From NCBI RefSeq assembly GCF_031679605.1, contig NZ_CP117522.1, forward strand, positions 2,852,001 to 2,916,000: a DNA stretch of 64,000 nucleotides. The letters run 5' to 3'. The stretch comes from Streptomyces luomodiensis (GTDB lineage Bacteria; Actinomycetota; Actinomycetes; Streptomycetales; Streptomycetaceae). The notes beneath the pieces were generated by a model. That model was not told where the DNA came from. It ran no database searches and worked only from the letters and a program-made list of their open reading frames with translations. Positions 53,428-61,767 of the stretch are shown one piece after another. The translations under genes and the position numbers were made by a program. Every line of letters starts with the position of its first letter. The first letter of the stretch is position 1.

Positions 53428-54402
53428 TCAGGAGAGGTGGGCCGCGATCTCGCCCGCCGCCTCATGGCCGTACGCCTTGGCGAACCGCTCCATGAAGTGG
53501 CCGCGGCGCAGCTCGTACTCCTGGGTGCCGACCGTCTCGATGACCAGCGTCGCCAGCATGCAGCCGACCTGGGCGGCGCGCTCGAGCGGGAGTTCCCAGG
53601 CCAGACCGGAGAGGAAGCCCGCGCGGAAGGCGTCGCCGACGCCGGTCGGGTCGGCCTTCCGCTCCTCCTCCGGGCAGCCGACGACGATGGGCTCCTCGCC
53701 CTCGCGGTCGATCCGCACACCCTGCGCGCCCAGCGTGGTGACCCGGGTGCCGACCTTGGCGAGGATCTGGTCCGCGGTCCAGCCGGTCTTGGTCTCGATC
53801 AGCGCGGCCTCGTACTCGTTGGTGAAGAGGTACTCGGCGCCGCCGATCAGCGCCCGGATGTCCTCGCCCTCCATGCGGGCGAGCTGCTGGGAGGGGTCGG
53901 CGGCGAAGGGAATGCCGCGGGTGCGGCACTCCTCGGTGTGGCGGACCATCGCCTCCGGGTCGTCCGCGCTGATCAGGACGAGGTCGAGGCCGCCGACCCG
54001 CTCCGCGACCGGCTGGAGCTCGATCTGGCGGGCCTCGCTCATGGCGCCGGTGTAGAAGGAGGCGATCTGGTTGTGGTCGGCGTCCGTGGTGCAGACGAAG
54101 CGCGCGGTGTGCAGGACCTCGGAGATCCGCACGGACGCGGTGTCCACACCGTGCCGGTCCAGCCAGGCGCGGTAGTCGGCGAAGTCCTCGCCGGCCGCGC
54201 CGACCAGGATCGGGCGCAGGCCCAGCACGCCCATGCCGAAACAGATGTTGGGGCCGACCCCGCCACGGCGGACGTCGAGGGTGTCGACCAGGAAGGAGAG
54301 GGAGACCGTATGCAGCTGATCGGCGACCAGCTGATCGGCGAAGCGGCCGGGGAAGGTCATCAGATGGTCGGTGGCGATGGAGCCGGTTACGGCGATACGC
54401 AC
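53428..54402 (-). CDS. adoK: PfkB-family adenosine kinase
   Basis: 324 residues. Ribokinase-fold motifs: IAVTGSIATDHLMTFPGRF at the start, GGVGPNICFGMGVLG (substrate loop), AADPSQQLARMEGE and the catalytic DPTGVGDAFRAGFLSG with the base Asp. The whole sequence lines up with M. tuberculosis AdoK (Rv2202c), a PfkB-type adenosine kinase found in the same place next to ctaC. It would recycle adenosine, including that from the SAM cycle, to AMP. GTG at 54402 with CAGGAG upstream. Confidence 0.92.
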   Translation of the reverse strand: MRIAVTGSIATDHLMTFPGRFADQLVADQLHTVSLSFLVDTLDVRRGGVGPNICFGMGVLGLRPILVGAAGEDFADYRAWLDRHGVDTASVRISEVLHTARFVCTTDADHNQIASFYTGAMSEARQIELQPVAERVGGLDLVLISADDPEAMVRHTEECRTRGIPFAADPSQQLARMEGEDIRALIGGAEYLFTNEYEAALIETKTGWTADQILAKVGTRVTTLGAQGVRIDREGEEPIVVGCPEEERKADPTGVGDAFRAGFLSGLAWELPLERAAQVGCMLATLVIETVGTQEYELRRGHFMERFAKAYGHEAAGEIAAHLS

Positions 54403-54574
54403 GGGATTCGCTCCTGCGAGGGGCGGCGAGATCGGACGCTTCACGCTATCCGCTTCCCCCTGCCCATACGAACGGAAGAAACTACCCGATAGTAGGTCTT
54501 TTTTCGCGGACACCCGCTGAATAGCGTGCTCGACGCGGGGTACGCGTGGGCGGCCCCCTGGACCGGGAGACCTC

Positions 54575-54799
54575 ATGCCTCAGCGATTCGCCTCCGCCTT
54601 CTCCGCCACCGGAGTCATCGAACCCGAGCAGCTGGAGGAGCTGCGCGGGGACGGTGCGCGGATGGCGCCGCACTGGGCGGTCACCGTATCGCCTGCCGCC
54701 GCCCCCGCTTCACCGGTCTCCCCCTCCCGCATCCGGGGGATCACCGTGCCGCCCGCGTCGGCCGATCTGCTGGCCGGCATGTCGGATTACGGCAACTGA
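54575..54799 (+). CDS. Hypothetical small protein
   Basis: 74 residues, Ala/Ser/Pro-rich, with a Met-Pro start, a conserved-looking IEPEQLEELRGDGARMAPHWAVTVSP and an end PPASADLLAGMSDYGN. GGGAG lies seven bases before the ATG, and third-position GC is as high as in neighbours. The size and lack of motifs make it uncertain. It sits between adoK (divergent) and the large membrane protein, ending just before an ECF-type promoter. Confidence 0.45.
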   Translation: MPQRFASAFSATGVIEPEQLEELRGDGARMAPHWAVTVSPAAAPASPVSPSRIRGITVPPASADLLAGMSDYGN

Positions 54800-54800
54800 A

Positions 54801-54827
54801 GGAACCGGGTGCGCCCCGGCTCCGTCT
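54801..54827 (+). promoter_or_regulatory. Putative ECF (SigE-type) promoter
   Basis: GGAACC (54801-54806), 16 bases, then CGTCT (54823-54827) fits the Streptomyces SigE envelope-stress promoter pattern GGAAC...CGTCT. It would give a leader of about 55 bases before the membrane-anchored protein at 54891. Confidence 0.5.
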
Positions 54828-54890
54828 CATCGGCATCTCCTCGCGAGGGATGCGACCGTAGAACGTGAGCGGAGCCGAAGGAGCGAAACG

Positions 54891-56384
54891 GTGAGCACCG
54901 AGGACACCGACACCCCGCAGACCCCCGACGACGACACTCGCCGACCGCGCCGACGCTCGCCGCTGGCCGTCGTGTCAGTGGCGGCGGCGGTGCTGGTCGC
55001 CGGTGGTGGCGGCGCCTACTGGGCCTCCAGCGCGGCGGACGGCGGCACGCGAGGGCCGGGCGCGGCGGGCGAGGACGGCGCGCCGAAACCCCTCGCACTG
55101 GACGCCTACGCCTCCCCGGCCGGGGAGCGGGGCGGGGACGAGGGCATCGCGCCGGGTGAGCCCGATCCGCGCGGCGGCCGCTATGTGATCAAGGGGAAGT
55201 ACCCGGACGGGCCCGAGGAGGCCCCGGTGTACCTGAGCGACCCGAAGGTCACCAAGGCCGATGCGGCGCGGCTGGCGAAGGCCCTGGACGTGTCCGGCAG
55301 CCCCCGCGCCGACCACGGGTACTGGAAGGTCGGCGGCACCAAGGACGCGAGCGGCCCGACGCTGCGGGTGAGCCGGACCGGACCGGGCAGCTGGTCGTAC
55401 TCGCGCTATGGGGCGCCGGGCGGTACGTCCTGCGTCCACCCGGACGGGAAGCCGGCGGATCAGGGCGCGCGGACCGACAAGGGCGGTCAGGCCGCCGGGA
55501 CGGAGGCTGACAAGGGCGCCGCGGACTGCCCCTCCTACCGGGACGGCGACAAGCGCGGTGACAACGGCGCCGGTGAGGGCGGCGACCAGGCCGTGTCCGA
55601 GGAGAAGGCGGAGCGCACCGCCGAGCCGGTGCTGAAGGCGCTGGGCCTGTCGGACGCGAAGCTCGACGCGCGGAGCCGCTACGGCGCCGTGCGGATGGTG
55701 AACGCGGACCCGCGGGTGGGCGATCTGCCGACCCACGGCTGGCGGACCAGTCTTCAGGTCGGCGCCGACGGCCAGCTGGTGGGCGGCAGCGGAACGCTGG
55801 CGCTGCCCCGGGAGGACGACAGCTATCCGCTGCTCGGCGCGGAGCAGGCGCTGCGGCGGCTGAACGATACGGCGGCGGCCAAGGGCGGCGACGGCTCCGA
55901 CAAGGTGACGGTGCGCAAGGCCACCTTCGGCCTCGCCTCGCACCTGGTCGACGGCCGGCGGGCGCTGGTGCCGTCGTGGATCTTCGAGACCGAGCCGACC
56001 GGGGCCAACGGGGTGGCGGTCACCCTTCCCTATCCCGCGGTGAAGCCGGAGTTCATCAAGAAGGCCGAGGAGCCGGGCCACTCCCCGTCGCGGCCGGGCG
56101 AGGGGGACGAGACCTCCAAGCCCGATGACATCACCTCGTACAGCGTGGACGGCAAGACCCTGACGGTGCGCTTCTGGGGCGGTGTCTGCAACACCTACTC
56201 GCTCTCCGCGAAGGAGACGTCCGAGCAGGTGACGCTGGAGCTGGGGAGCAAGCCGACCCATCCGGGGCGGGCCTGCATCCTGATCGCCAAGCAGCTGGAG
56301 AAGAAGGTGACGCTGAAGGAGCCGCTGGACGGCCGGAAGGTCGTGGACGGGTCCACCGGTGAGACGGTGCCGCTGCGGAAGTGA
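54891..56384 (+). CDS. Large membrane-anchored protein of unknown function
   Basis: 497 residues. Short cytoplasmic N-terminus with RRPRRRSP, one transmembrane helix (about residues 22-45, LAVVSVAAAVLVAGGGGAYW), then an extracytoplasmic region of more than 440 residues. The middle has a long Asp/Gly/Lys-rich low-complexity part (about 190-240) and later a pair of domains with HGWRTSLQVGADGQLVGGSG and LVPSWIFETEPTGANGVAVTLP. Four Cys occur (SCVHPDG, DCPSYRDG, VCNTYS, RACILIAK), able to form two disulfides. Similar proteins are known in streptomycetes without function. GTG at 54891 with AAGGAG; possible SigE control. Confidence 0.82.
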   Translation: MSTEDTDTPQTPDDDTRRPRRRSPLAVVSVAAAVLVAGGGGAYWASSAADGGTRGPGAAGEDGAPKPLALDAYASPAGERGGDEGIAPGEPDPRGGRYVIKGKYPDGPEEAPVYLSDPKVTKADAARLAKALDVSGSPRADHGYWKVGGTKDASGPTLRVSRTGPGSWSYSRYGAPGGTSCVHPDGKPADQGARTDKGGQAAGTEADKGAADCPSYRDGDKRGDNGAGEGGDQAVSEEKAERTAEPVLKALGLSDAKLDARSRYGAVRMVNADPRVGDLPTHGWRTSLQVGADGQLVGGSGTLALPREDDSYPLLGAEQALRRLNDTAAAKGGDGSDKVTVRKATFGLASHLVDGRRALVPSWIFETEPTGANGVAVTLPYPAVKPEFIKKAEEPGHSPSRPGEGDETSKPDDITSYSVDGKTLTVRFWGGVCNTYSLSAKETSEQVTLELGSKPTHPGRACILIAKQLEKKVTLKEPLDGRKVVDGSTGETVPLRK

Positions 56385-56421
56385 CGGTGCCGTCGCGGGA
56401 ACAGGCGTAGCGCGGCATGCG

Positions 56422-56454
56422 GAAGGGGGCGGGCCCATGGGGCCCGCCCCCTTC
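56422..56454. terminator. Bidirectional terminator between the membrane-protein and erpA genes
   Basis: GAAGGGGGCGGGCCC and GGGCCCGCCCCCTTC form a perfect 15-bp stem around ATG, between convergent genes. Confidence 0.85.
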
Positions 56455-56486
56455 GTCGCGCCGTTCGCCGCCGCCGTGCCGGCGGT

Positions 56487-56840
56487 TCAGCTGAAGGAGT
56501 CGCCGCAGGCGCAGGAGCCCGTGGCGTTCGGGTTGTCGATGGTGAAGCCCTGCTTCTCGATGGTGTCGACGAAGTCGATCGAGGCACCGCCCAGGTACGG
56601 GGCGCTCATGCGGTCGGTCACGACCTTGACGCCGCCGAAGTCCTTGACGACGTCGCCGTCGAGCGAGCGCTCGTCGAAGAAGAGCTGGTAGCGCAGGCCG
56701 GAGCAGCCGCCGGGCTGGACGGCGACGCGCAGCGCGAGGTCGTCGCGGCCCTCCTGCTCCAGCAGGCTCTTGACCTTCGACGCGGCGGCGTCGGACAGGA
56801 TGATGCCCTCGCTCGCGGTGGTCTCGTCCTGAACGGTCAT
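56487..56840 (-). CDS. erpA: Iron-sulfur cluster carrier of the IscA/ErpA family
   Basis: 117 residues. A-type carrier motifs: IILSDAAASKVKSLLEQEG, LRVAVQPGGCSGLRYQLFF (first Cys), DRMSAPYLGGASIDFVDT, and the C-terminal GSCACGDSFS with the Cys pair. It passes [4Fe-4S] clusters to apo-proteins; the divergent nadA encodes a [4Fe-4S] enzyme and may be one client (inference). ATG at 56840 follows a GGGAGAAG sequence. M. tuberculosis Rv2204c is the matching gene near adoK. Confidence 0.95.
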   Translation of the reverse strand: MTVQDETTASEGIILSDAAASKVKSLLEQEGRDDLALRVAVQPGGCSGLRYQLFFDERSLDGDVVKDFGGVKVVTDRMSAPYLGGASIDFVDTIEKQGFTIDNPNATGSCACGDSFS

Positions 56841-56993
56841 CTGCTTCTCTCCCGGGTCGTACGGACTGCTTGCCGTCGGAACCAACCAACGGCGTCCCGG
56901 ATTCATTCCGGGCCCAGCGCTTGTCTCCTGTTGCCCTTCATGCTCGCACACGGGTCGGCACACCGGAATGCGTCACATCGACACAATGCCCAT

Positions 56994-57040
56994 CGTCAAA
57001 GTGACGTGAAGCGGCTATGATAGATAGCGTCATTCTGACG
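56994..57040 (+). promoter_or_regulatory. Twin palindromes around the nadA promoter
   Basis: CGTCA-AAG-TGACG (56994-57006) and CGTCA-TTC-TGACG (57028-57040) share both 5-base arms and a 3-base spacer, with centres 34 bases apart. Between them lies TATGAT (57016-57021), a good -10 element. A third, partial copy (CGTCACATCGACA) is at about 56971. This is the picture of a repressor with two operators flanking -10. NAD-synthesis genes elsewhere are controlled by NrtR, NiaR or NadQ; which, if any, acts here is unknown. Confidence 0.7.
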
Positions 57041-57076
57041 ATTAGGGTTCCCAGTGAAGAAAGAAGGGTGCGTGAC

Positions 57077-58255
57077 GTGACCACCGCCCAACCCCTCGAC
57101 GTGCAGCCGACCCCGCTCGCTCTGCTGCTTCTCGGCCGGGAGGCCGACCCCCGGAGCGAGCGCGGCGTGGAATGCCCGGGAGACCTTCCGGCGCCCTCCG
57201 ACCCGGATCTGGTGGCGCGTGCCCGCGCGGCCAAGGAGAAGCTCGGGGACAAGGTCTTCGTCCTCGGCCACCACTACCAGCGCGACGAGGTGATTGAGTT
57301 CGCCGATGTCACCGGGGACTCCTTCAAGCTCGCCCGGGAAGCGGCGGCCCGGCCGGACGCCGAGTACATCGTCTTCTGCGGTGTGCACTTCATGGCCGAG
57401 TCCGCCGACATCCTGACCAACGACGCCCAGCAGGTCGTCCTACCCGATCTGGCGGCCGGCTGCTCGATGGCCGACATGGCCACGGCCGAGCAGGTCGCCG
57501 AGTGCTGGGAGGTGCTGACCGAGGCGGGGGTCGCGGATGTGACGGTGCCCGTCTCGTACATGAACTCCTCCGCCGACATCAAGGCGTTCACCGGTCGCCA
57601 CGGCGGCACGATCTGCACCTCCTCCAATGCCCAGCGGGCCCTGGAGTGGGCGTTCCAGCAGGGCGAGAAAGTGCTGTTCCTGCCCGATCAGCACCTGGGG
57701 CGCAATACGGCGGTCCGCGACCTGGGCATGTCGCTGGAGGACTGTGTCGTCTACAACCCGCACAAGCCGAACGGCGGCCTCACCCCCGAGCAGCTGCGCG
57801 CCGCGACGATGATCCTGTGGCGCGGCCACTGCTCGGTGCACGGCCGGTTCTCGCTGGACTCGGTCAACGATGTGCGCGAGCGGATACCGGATGTGAACGT
57901 GCTGGTGCACCCCGAGTGCAAGCACGAGGTGGTGGCCGCGGCGGACCACGTGGGCTCGACCGAGTACATCATCAAGGCCCTGGAGGCCGCCCCCGCCGGT
58001 TCGAAGTGGGCGATCGGCACCGAGCTGAACCTCGTACGGCGCCTGGCCAATCGTTTCGCCGATCAGGGCAAGGAGATCGTCTTCCTCGACAAGACGGTCT
58101 GCTTCTGCTCGACCATGAACCGGATCGATCTGCCGCACCTGGTCTGGGCGCTGGAGTCGCTGGTGGACGGCAAGGTGGTCAACCGCATCCAGGTCGACAA
58201 GGAGACGGAGCACTTCGCCAAGCTGGCCCTGGAGCGGATGCTGGCGCTGCCGTAG
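57077..58255 (+). CDS. nadA: Quinolinate synthase A
   Basis: 392 residues. It condenses iminoaspartate with dihydroxyacetone phosphate to quinolinate for NAD synthesis, using a [4Fe-4S] cluster. Motifs: VLGHHYQRDEVIEFADVTGDS, VFCGVHFMAESADIL (first Cys), DLAAGCSMADMA, YMNSSADIKAFTG, CTSSNAQR, FLPDQHLGRNTA, WRGHCSVHGRFS, HPECKHEVV and the C-terminal VCFCSTMNRI. GTG at 57077 has AGAAGGG upstream. nadB and nadC are not seen next to it, so the gene is alone here, with its own operator pair. Confidence 0.96.
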   Translation: MTTAQPLDVQPTPLALLLLGREADPRSERGVECPGDLPAPSDPDLVARARAAKEKLGDKVFVLGHHYQRDEVIEFADVTGDSFKLAREAAARPDAEYIVFCGVHFMAESADILTNDAQQVVLPDLAAGCSMADMATAEQVAECWEVLTEAGVADVTVPVSYMNSSADIKAFTGRHGGTICTSSNAQRALEWAFQQGEKVLFLPDQHLGRNTAVRDLGMSLEDCVVYNPHKPNGGLTPEQLRAATMILWRGHCSVHGRFSLDSVNDVRERIPDVNVLVHPECKHEVVAAADHVGSTEYIIKALEAAPAGSKWAIGTELNLVRRLANRFADQGKEIVFLDKTVCFCSTMNRIDLPHLVWALESLVDGKVVNRIQVDKETEHFAKLALERMLALP

Positions 58256-58267
58256 CCGGCGGCGTGT

Positions 58268-58312
58268 GCCGGGAACCGGGGCTGAGCTCGGCAGTCGGCC
58301 CCGGTTCCCGGC
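58268..58312. terminator. Bidirectional terminator after nadA
   Basis: GCCGGGAACCGGGGC and GCCCCGGTTCCCGGC form a perfect 15-bp stem with a 15-base loop, between convergent nadA and the response-regulator gene. Confidence 0.85.
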
Positions 58313-58318
58313 CCCCGG

Positions 58319-58996
58319 TCAGTGGCCCGCGCGGACCAGCCCCGTCTCGTAGGCGATCACCACCAGCTGGGCGCGGTCGCGGGCGCCCAGCTTGGCCATC
58401 GCGCGGTTGACATGCGTCTTGACCGTGAGCGGGCTCACCTCCAGCCGGGCGGCGATCTCGTCGTTCGACAGCCCGCCGGCCACCTGGACCAGGACCTCGC
58501 GCTCGCGGACCGTGAGGACGTCCAGCCGCGCGGCGTCGTAGCCGCTCCCCTCGTCGCTCCGGTCGCCCTGGGCCAGGAAGCGGGCGATCAGCCCCTTGGT
58601 CGCGGCCGGGGACAGCAGCGCCTCGCCCGCCGCCGCGATACGGATCGCCGCGAGCAGCTCATCGGGTTCGGCGCCCTTGCCGAGGAATCCGCTGGCGCCC
58701 GCCCGCAGCGAGTCCACCACGTACTCGTCGACCTCGAAGGTCGTCAGCATGACCACCCGGACGCCGCCGAGCTGCGGATCTTCGGTGATCATGCGGGTGG
58801 CGGCCAGCCCGTCCGTACCGGGCATCCGGATGTCCATCAGGACCACATCGGCACCCTCGGCTCGGGCGATCTCCACCGCCTGCGCCCCGTCGGACGCCTC
58901 CCCCACCACCTCCATGTCCGGCTCGGAGTCCACCAGGACGCGGAACGCGCTGCGCAGCAGCGCCTGATCGTCCGCGAGCAACACCCTGATCGTCAT
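58319..58996 (-). CDS. NarL/LuxR-family response regulator
   Basis: 225 residues. Receiver with LLADDQALLRSAF, phospho-acceptor in VVLMDIRMPGTDG, Thr in VVMLTTFEVDEYV and Lys in GFLGKGAEP; C-terminal LuxR HTH (LTVREREVLVQVAGGLSNDEIAARLEVS). ATG overlaps the sensor-kinase stop (ATGA), marking it as partner of that kinase. Similar pairs lie beside pspA in other streptomycetes; a stress role is possible but not shown. Confidence 0.95.
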   Translation of the reverse strand: MTIRVLLADDQALLRSAFRVLVDSEPDMEVVGEASDGAQAVEIARAEGADVVLMDIRMPGTDGLAATRMITEDPQLGGVRVVMLTTFEVDEYVVDSLRAGASGFLGKGAEPDELLAAIRIAAAGEALLSPAATKGLIARFLAQGDRSDEGSGYDAARLDVLTVREREVLVQVAGGLSNDEIAARLEVSPLTVKTHVNRAMAKLGARDRAQLVVIAYETGLVRAGH

Positions 58997-60267
58997 GAGT
59001 CCCCTCCGCTACGCAACTGCAGAGGAAGTCTCACCCGGACCCGGAAGCCGCCCTCGGGCCGGGGTCCCGCCTCGCAGCTGCCGCGCAGCGCGGTCACCCG
59101 CTCGCGCATGCCCAGCAGGCCGTGCCCGCCGCCCCCGGTCTCCTCCCCGGGCGCGCCCTTGTCGTCCGTCCCCTCCGGCCCGCCCGGCCCCTCGGTCCGC
59201 GCCCCCGCCCCGTCGTCCTCGACGGTGACCTCCAGGGCGTCCCGGACGCGGACGATGCGGACCTCGGCGGTGGCCCCGGGCCCGGCGTGCTTGTGCACAT
59301 TGGTCAGCGCCTCCTGGACGATCCGGTAGGCCGTCAGGTCCACCGAGCCGGGCAGCGGGCTGAGCGCCTCCGGTGGCTCCGCCCGGACCTCGACCCGCAT
59401 CCCGGCCCGGACGAAACCGTCCACGAGCTGGTCCAGGACGGCGAGGCCGGGGGCCGGTTCGGTGGGCGCGGCGGGGTCGCCGTACTGCCGCAGCAGACCG
59501 ACCGTGGCGCGCAGTTCGTCCAGCGCCGAGCGGCTCGCCTGCCGTACGTGGGCGAGCGCCTCCTTGGCCTGGTCCGGACGGTTGTCCATGACGTGGGAGG
59601 CCACCCCGGCCTGGACGTTGACCAGCGCGATGTGATGCGCCACGACATCGTGCAGCTCACGGGCGATGCGCAGCCGCTCCTCGGCGACCCGGCGGCGCGC
59701 CTCCTCCTCGCGGGTCCGCTCGGCCCTGACCGCCCGCTCCTCGATGGCGGCGATGAAGGCGCGGCGGCTGCGCACCGCGTCGCCGGCCGCCGCGGCCAGC
59801 CCGGTCCAGGCGAAGAGCCCCCAGTTCTCCTGGGAGTACCAGGGGTTGAGCCCGAAGAGCATCCCGGCCCCCGTGACCAGCACGGCCGTGGCGGCGCCGA
59901 GCCGCCAGGTGGTGGGGCGGTCGGTGCGGGCCGCGACGGTGTAGAGCGCCACCACGACGCCGAACACGATGGAGGTGCGCGGCGGGCCCACGTCATTGGT
60001 GATGATCTCGACGAGGGTGAGGCCGACGTTGAAGACGAGCACTCCGCACGGCCGTTCGCGGCGGAACACCAGCGAGCCGGCGGCGAGCACGGCCAGCAGC
60101 ACGAAGAGGGGGCCCAGCGGCTGATCGGGCACGCGCGGACTGGCCACCGCGCCGACCAGGATCAGCACCAGGACCCCCGCCGACACCATGGCGTCCAGGG
60201 AGCGGGGGTGGTCGCACAGCCAGCGGTGCGGACGGGCCAGACCCGGCCCGACGGCGAGGGGAGTCAC
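58993..60267 (-). CDS. Sensor histidine kinase (HisKA_3 family)
   Basis: 424 residues. Five or six transmembrane segments in the first 160 residues, then RLRIARELHDVVAHHIALVNVQAGVASHV with the phospho-acceptor His, and HATPase motifs EALTNVHKHAGPG, VTVEDDGAG and GGGHGLLGMRERV. The linker before the last motif is a Gly/Glu/Pro-rich loop (TEGPGGPEGTDDKGAPGEE). GTG at 60267 (start MTPLAVG) was preferred because relatives begin this way; an ATG at 60309 is the alternative. It pairs with the overlapping regulator. The kinase core is of the DesK/NarX-like branch. Confidence 0.91.
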   Translation of the reverse strand: MTPLAVGPGLARPHRWLCDHPRSLDAMVSAGVLVLILVGAVASPRVPDQPLGPLFVLLAVLAAGSLVFRRERPCGVLVFNVGLTLVEIITNDVGPPRTSIVFGVVVALYTVAARTDRPTTWRLGAATAVLVTGAGMLFGLNPWYSQENWGLFAWTGLAAAAGDAVRSRRAFIAAIEERAVRAERTREEEARRRVAEERLRIARELHDVVAHHIALVNVQAGVASHVMDNRPDQAKEALAHVRQASRSALDELRATVGLLRQYGDPAAPTEPAPGLAVLDQLVDGFVRAGMRVEVRAEPPEALSPLPGSVDLTAYRIVQEALTNVHKHAGPGATAEVRIVRVRDALEVTVEDDGAGARTEGPGGPEGTDDKGAPGEETGGGGHGLLGMRERVTALRGSCEAGPRPEGGFRVRVRLPLQLRSGGDS

Positions 60268-60392
60268 GGGATCCAACGGTAAGGGCCGCGGCGGGCCGCC
60301 CGGCTTCATGAGCGCCCGAGCCCGGCCGGCCGAGCGGGCACGAGCTGTGCTGGAGTGCGGTCCGGGGGCGCGTCGCACGACCTTGCGCCGCA

Positions 60393-60671
60393 CTATCCCG
60401 GAATGAGGCCGTCGTCCTTGAGCATCGCCTTGACTTCCTCAAGGGTGGCGTCGGCGGCGGGGAGAATCAGCTCGGACGGCTGGAGGGCGTCGTCGGGCAG
60501 CGGCTCACCGGCCGAGCGCACCGCCTCCAGCAGCGCGCCCAGGGTCTTCCGGAAGCCCTCGTGATCGCCGTCCTCGATCTCGGCGAGCAGCTCGTCGTCC
60601 AGTCTGTTCAGTCCGGGCAGCCGGCTGTCGGCCACCAGCACCTGGCCCTCCCCCATGATCCGTACGATCAT
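60393..60671 (-). CDS. PspA-associated protein (PspAA)
   Basis: 92 residues: MIVRIMGEGQ start, VLVADSRLPGLNRLDDELL and a helical C-terminus with LEEVKAMLKDDGLIPG. This is the small PspAA-type partner that follows pspA in actinobacteria. GGAGG lies seven bases before the ATG at 60671. Only 37 bases separate it from pspA on the same strand, so they form one operon. Confidence 0.9.
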   Translation of the reverse strand: MIVRIMGEGQVLVADSRLPGLNRLDDELLAEIEDGDHEGFRKTLGALLEAVRSAGEPLPDDALQPSELILPAADATLEEVKAMLKDDGLIPG

Positions 60672-60708
60672 GACGACCTCCTCGGAGACCTCGCCCAAGG
60701 GGCGCGGG

Positions 60709-61497
60709 CTACTGCTTGTCGAACCTGTGCTGGGTCTGGGACTGCTGGGCCTGGTCCTGCTTGCCGCCCTCGATCGCCTGCTGCGGGCTGCCGCCGGCCA
60801 GCTCGGCCTTCATCCGCTGGAGCTCCAGCTCCACGTCCGTACCGCCGGAGATCCGGTCGAGCTCGGCCGCGATGTCGTCCTTGGTGGCCATACCGGACTG
60901 GTCGTCGAGGGCTCCGGAGGCCAGCAGCTCGTCGATCGCACCCGCGCGCGCCTGCATCTGGGCGGTCTTGTCCTCGGCACGCTGGATCGCCATGCCGACG
61001 TCGCCCATCTCCTCCGAGATGCCGGAGAACGCCTCGCCGATACGGGTCTGCGCCTGGGCCGCGGTGTAGGTGGCCTTGATGGTCTCCTTGCGGGTGCGGA
61101 ACGCGTCGACCTTGGCCTGCAGCCGCTGGGCGGCCAGCGTCAGCTTCTCCTCCTCGCCCTGGAGCGTCTGGTGCTGCGTCTCCAGGTCGGTGACCTGCTG
61201 CTGGAGCGCGGCACGGCGGGACAGCGCCTCGCGGGCCAGGTCCTCCCGGCCGAGCGCGAGCGCCTTGCGCCCCTGGTCCTCCAGCTTGGTGGACTGGCCC
61301 TGCAACTGGTTGAGCTGAAGCTCCAGGCGCTTGCGCGAGGTCGCCACGTCCGCGACACCGCGCCGCACCTTCTGGAGCAGCTCGAGCTGCTTCTGGTACG
61401 AGTAGTCAAGGGTCTCGCGCGGGTCCTCGGCCCGGTCCAGGGCCTTGTTGGCCTTCGCGCGGAAGATCATTCCCATACGCTTCATGACACCGCTCAT
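60709..61497 (-). CDS. pspA: Phage shock protein A (PspA/IM30 family)
   Basis: 262 residues, almost entirely coiled coil. N-terminal amphipathic helix SGVMKRMGMIFRAKANKALD, the conserved DPRETLDYSYQKQLELLQKVRRGVADV, and ESCRT-III-like helices to about residue 210; the Gln/Ser-rich tail (QDQAQQSQTQHRFDKQ) is variable. It binds stressed inner membrane and protects the proton-motive force. In Streptomyces pspA is envelope-stress induced; a SigE-like promoter is visible at 61543-61571. ATG at 61497 with GAGG upstream. Confidence 0.95.
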   Translation of the reverse strand: MSGVMKRMGMIFRAKANKALDRAEDPRETLDYSYQKQLELLQKVRRGVADVATSRKRLELQLNQLQGQSTKLEDQGRKALALGREDLAREALSRRAALQQQVTDLETQHQTLQGEEEKLTLAAQRLQAKVDAFRTRKETIKATYTAAQAQTRIGEAFSGISEEMGDVGMAIQRAEDKTAQMQARAGAIDELLASGALDDQSGMATKDDIAAELDRISGGTDVELELQRMKAELAGGSPQQAIEGGKQDQAQQSQTQHRFDKQ

Positions 61498-61542
61498 GGG
61501 CCTCGCGCGCCCCCTTCTGACGGACGTGTGCTCCGGCACTCC

Positions 61543-61571
61543 AATAGACCCAGCCTACGGGGCCCACTTCC
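61543..61571 (-). promoter_or_regulatory. Putative ECF (SigE-type) promoter of pspA
   Basis: On the minus strand GGAAGT (61571-61566), 16 bases, then GTCTATT (61549-61543) resembles SigE promoters. It lies about 45 bases before the pspA start. Control of Streptomyces pspA by SigE has been proposed, which fits. Confidence 0.5.
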
Positions 61572-61767
61572 ATTACCGCACTGTTCGCGTCCGCGCGCGC
61601 TCCTCCTCCAGGACGATCAGGCACCCGGAGTCTCCGGCGCAAGGAGGAGTGCGCCCCCTGTGTCCCGATCTGTGTCCCGATCGGGCCCCGGTACGGCGGG
61701 ATCCCGTTGCCGGATCGTTCCCCCTGAGGCTGGGGCACCCACCCGGCAACCCGTACCCTTGGGCTTT

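Noticed and set aside
54485..54505. CTAC-CCGATA-GTAG followed by T6, terminator-like on the plus strand
   Set aside because: The stem is only four to five bp and no plus-strand gene lies upstream; more likely part of the adoK promoter region.
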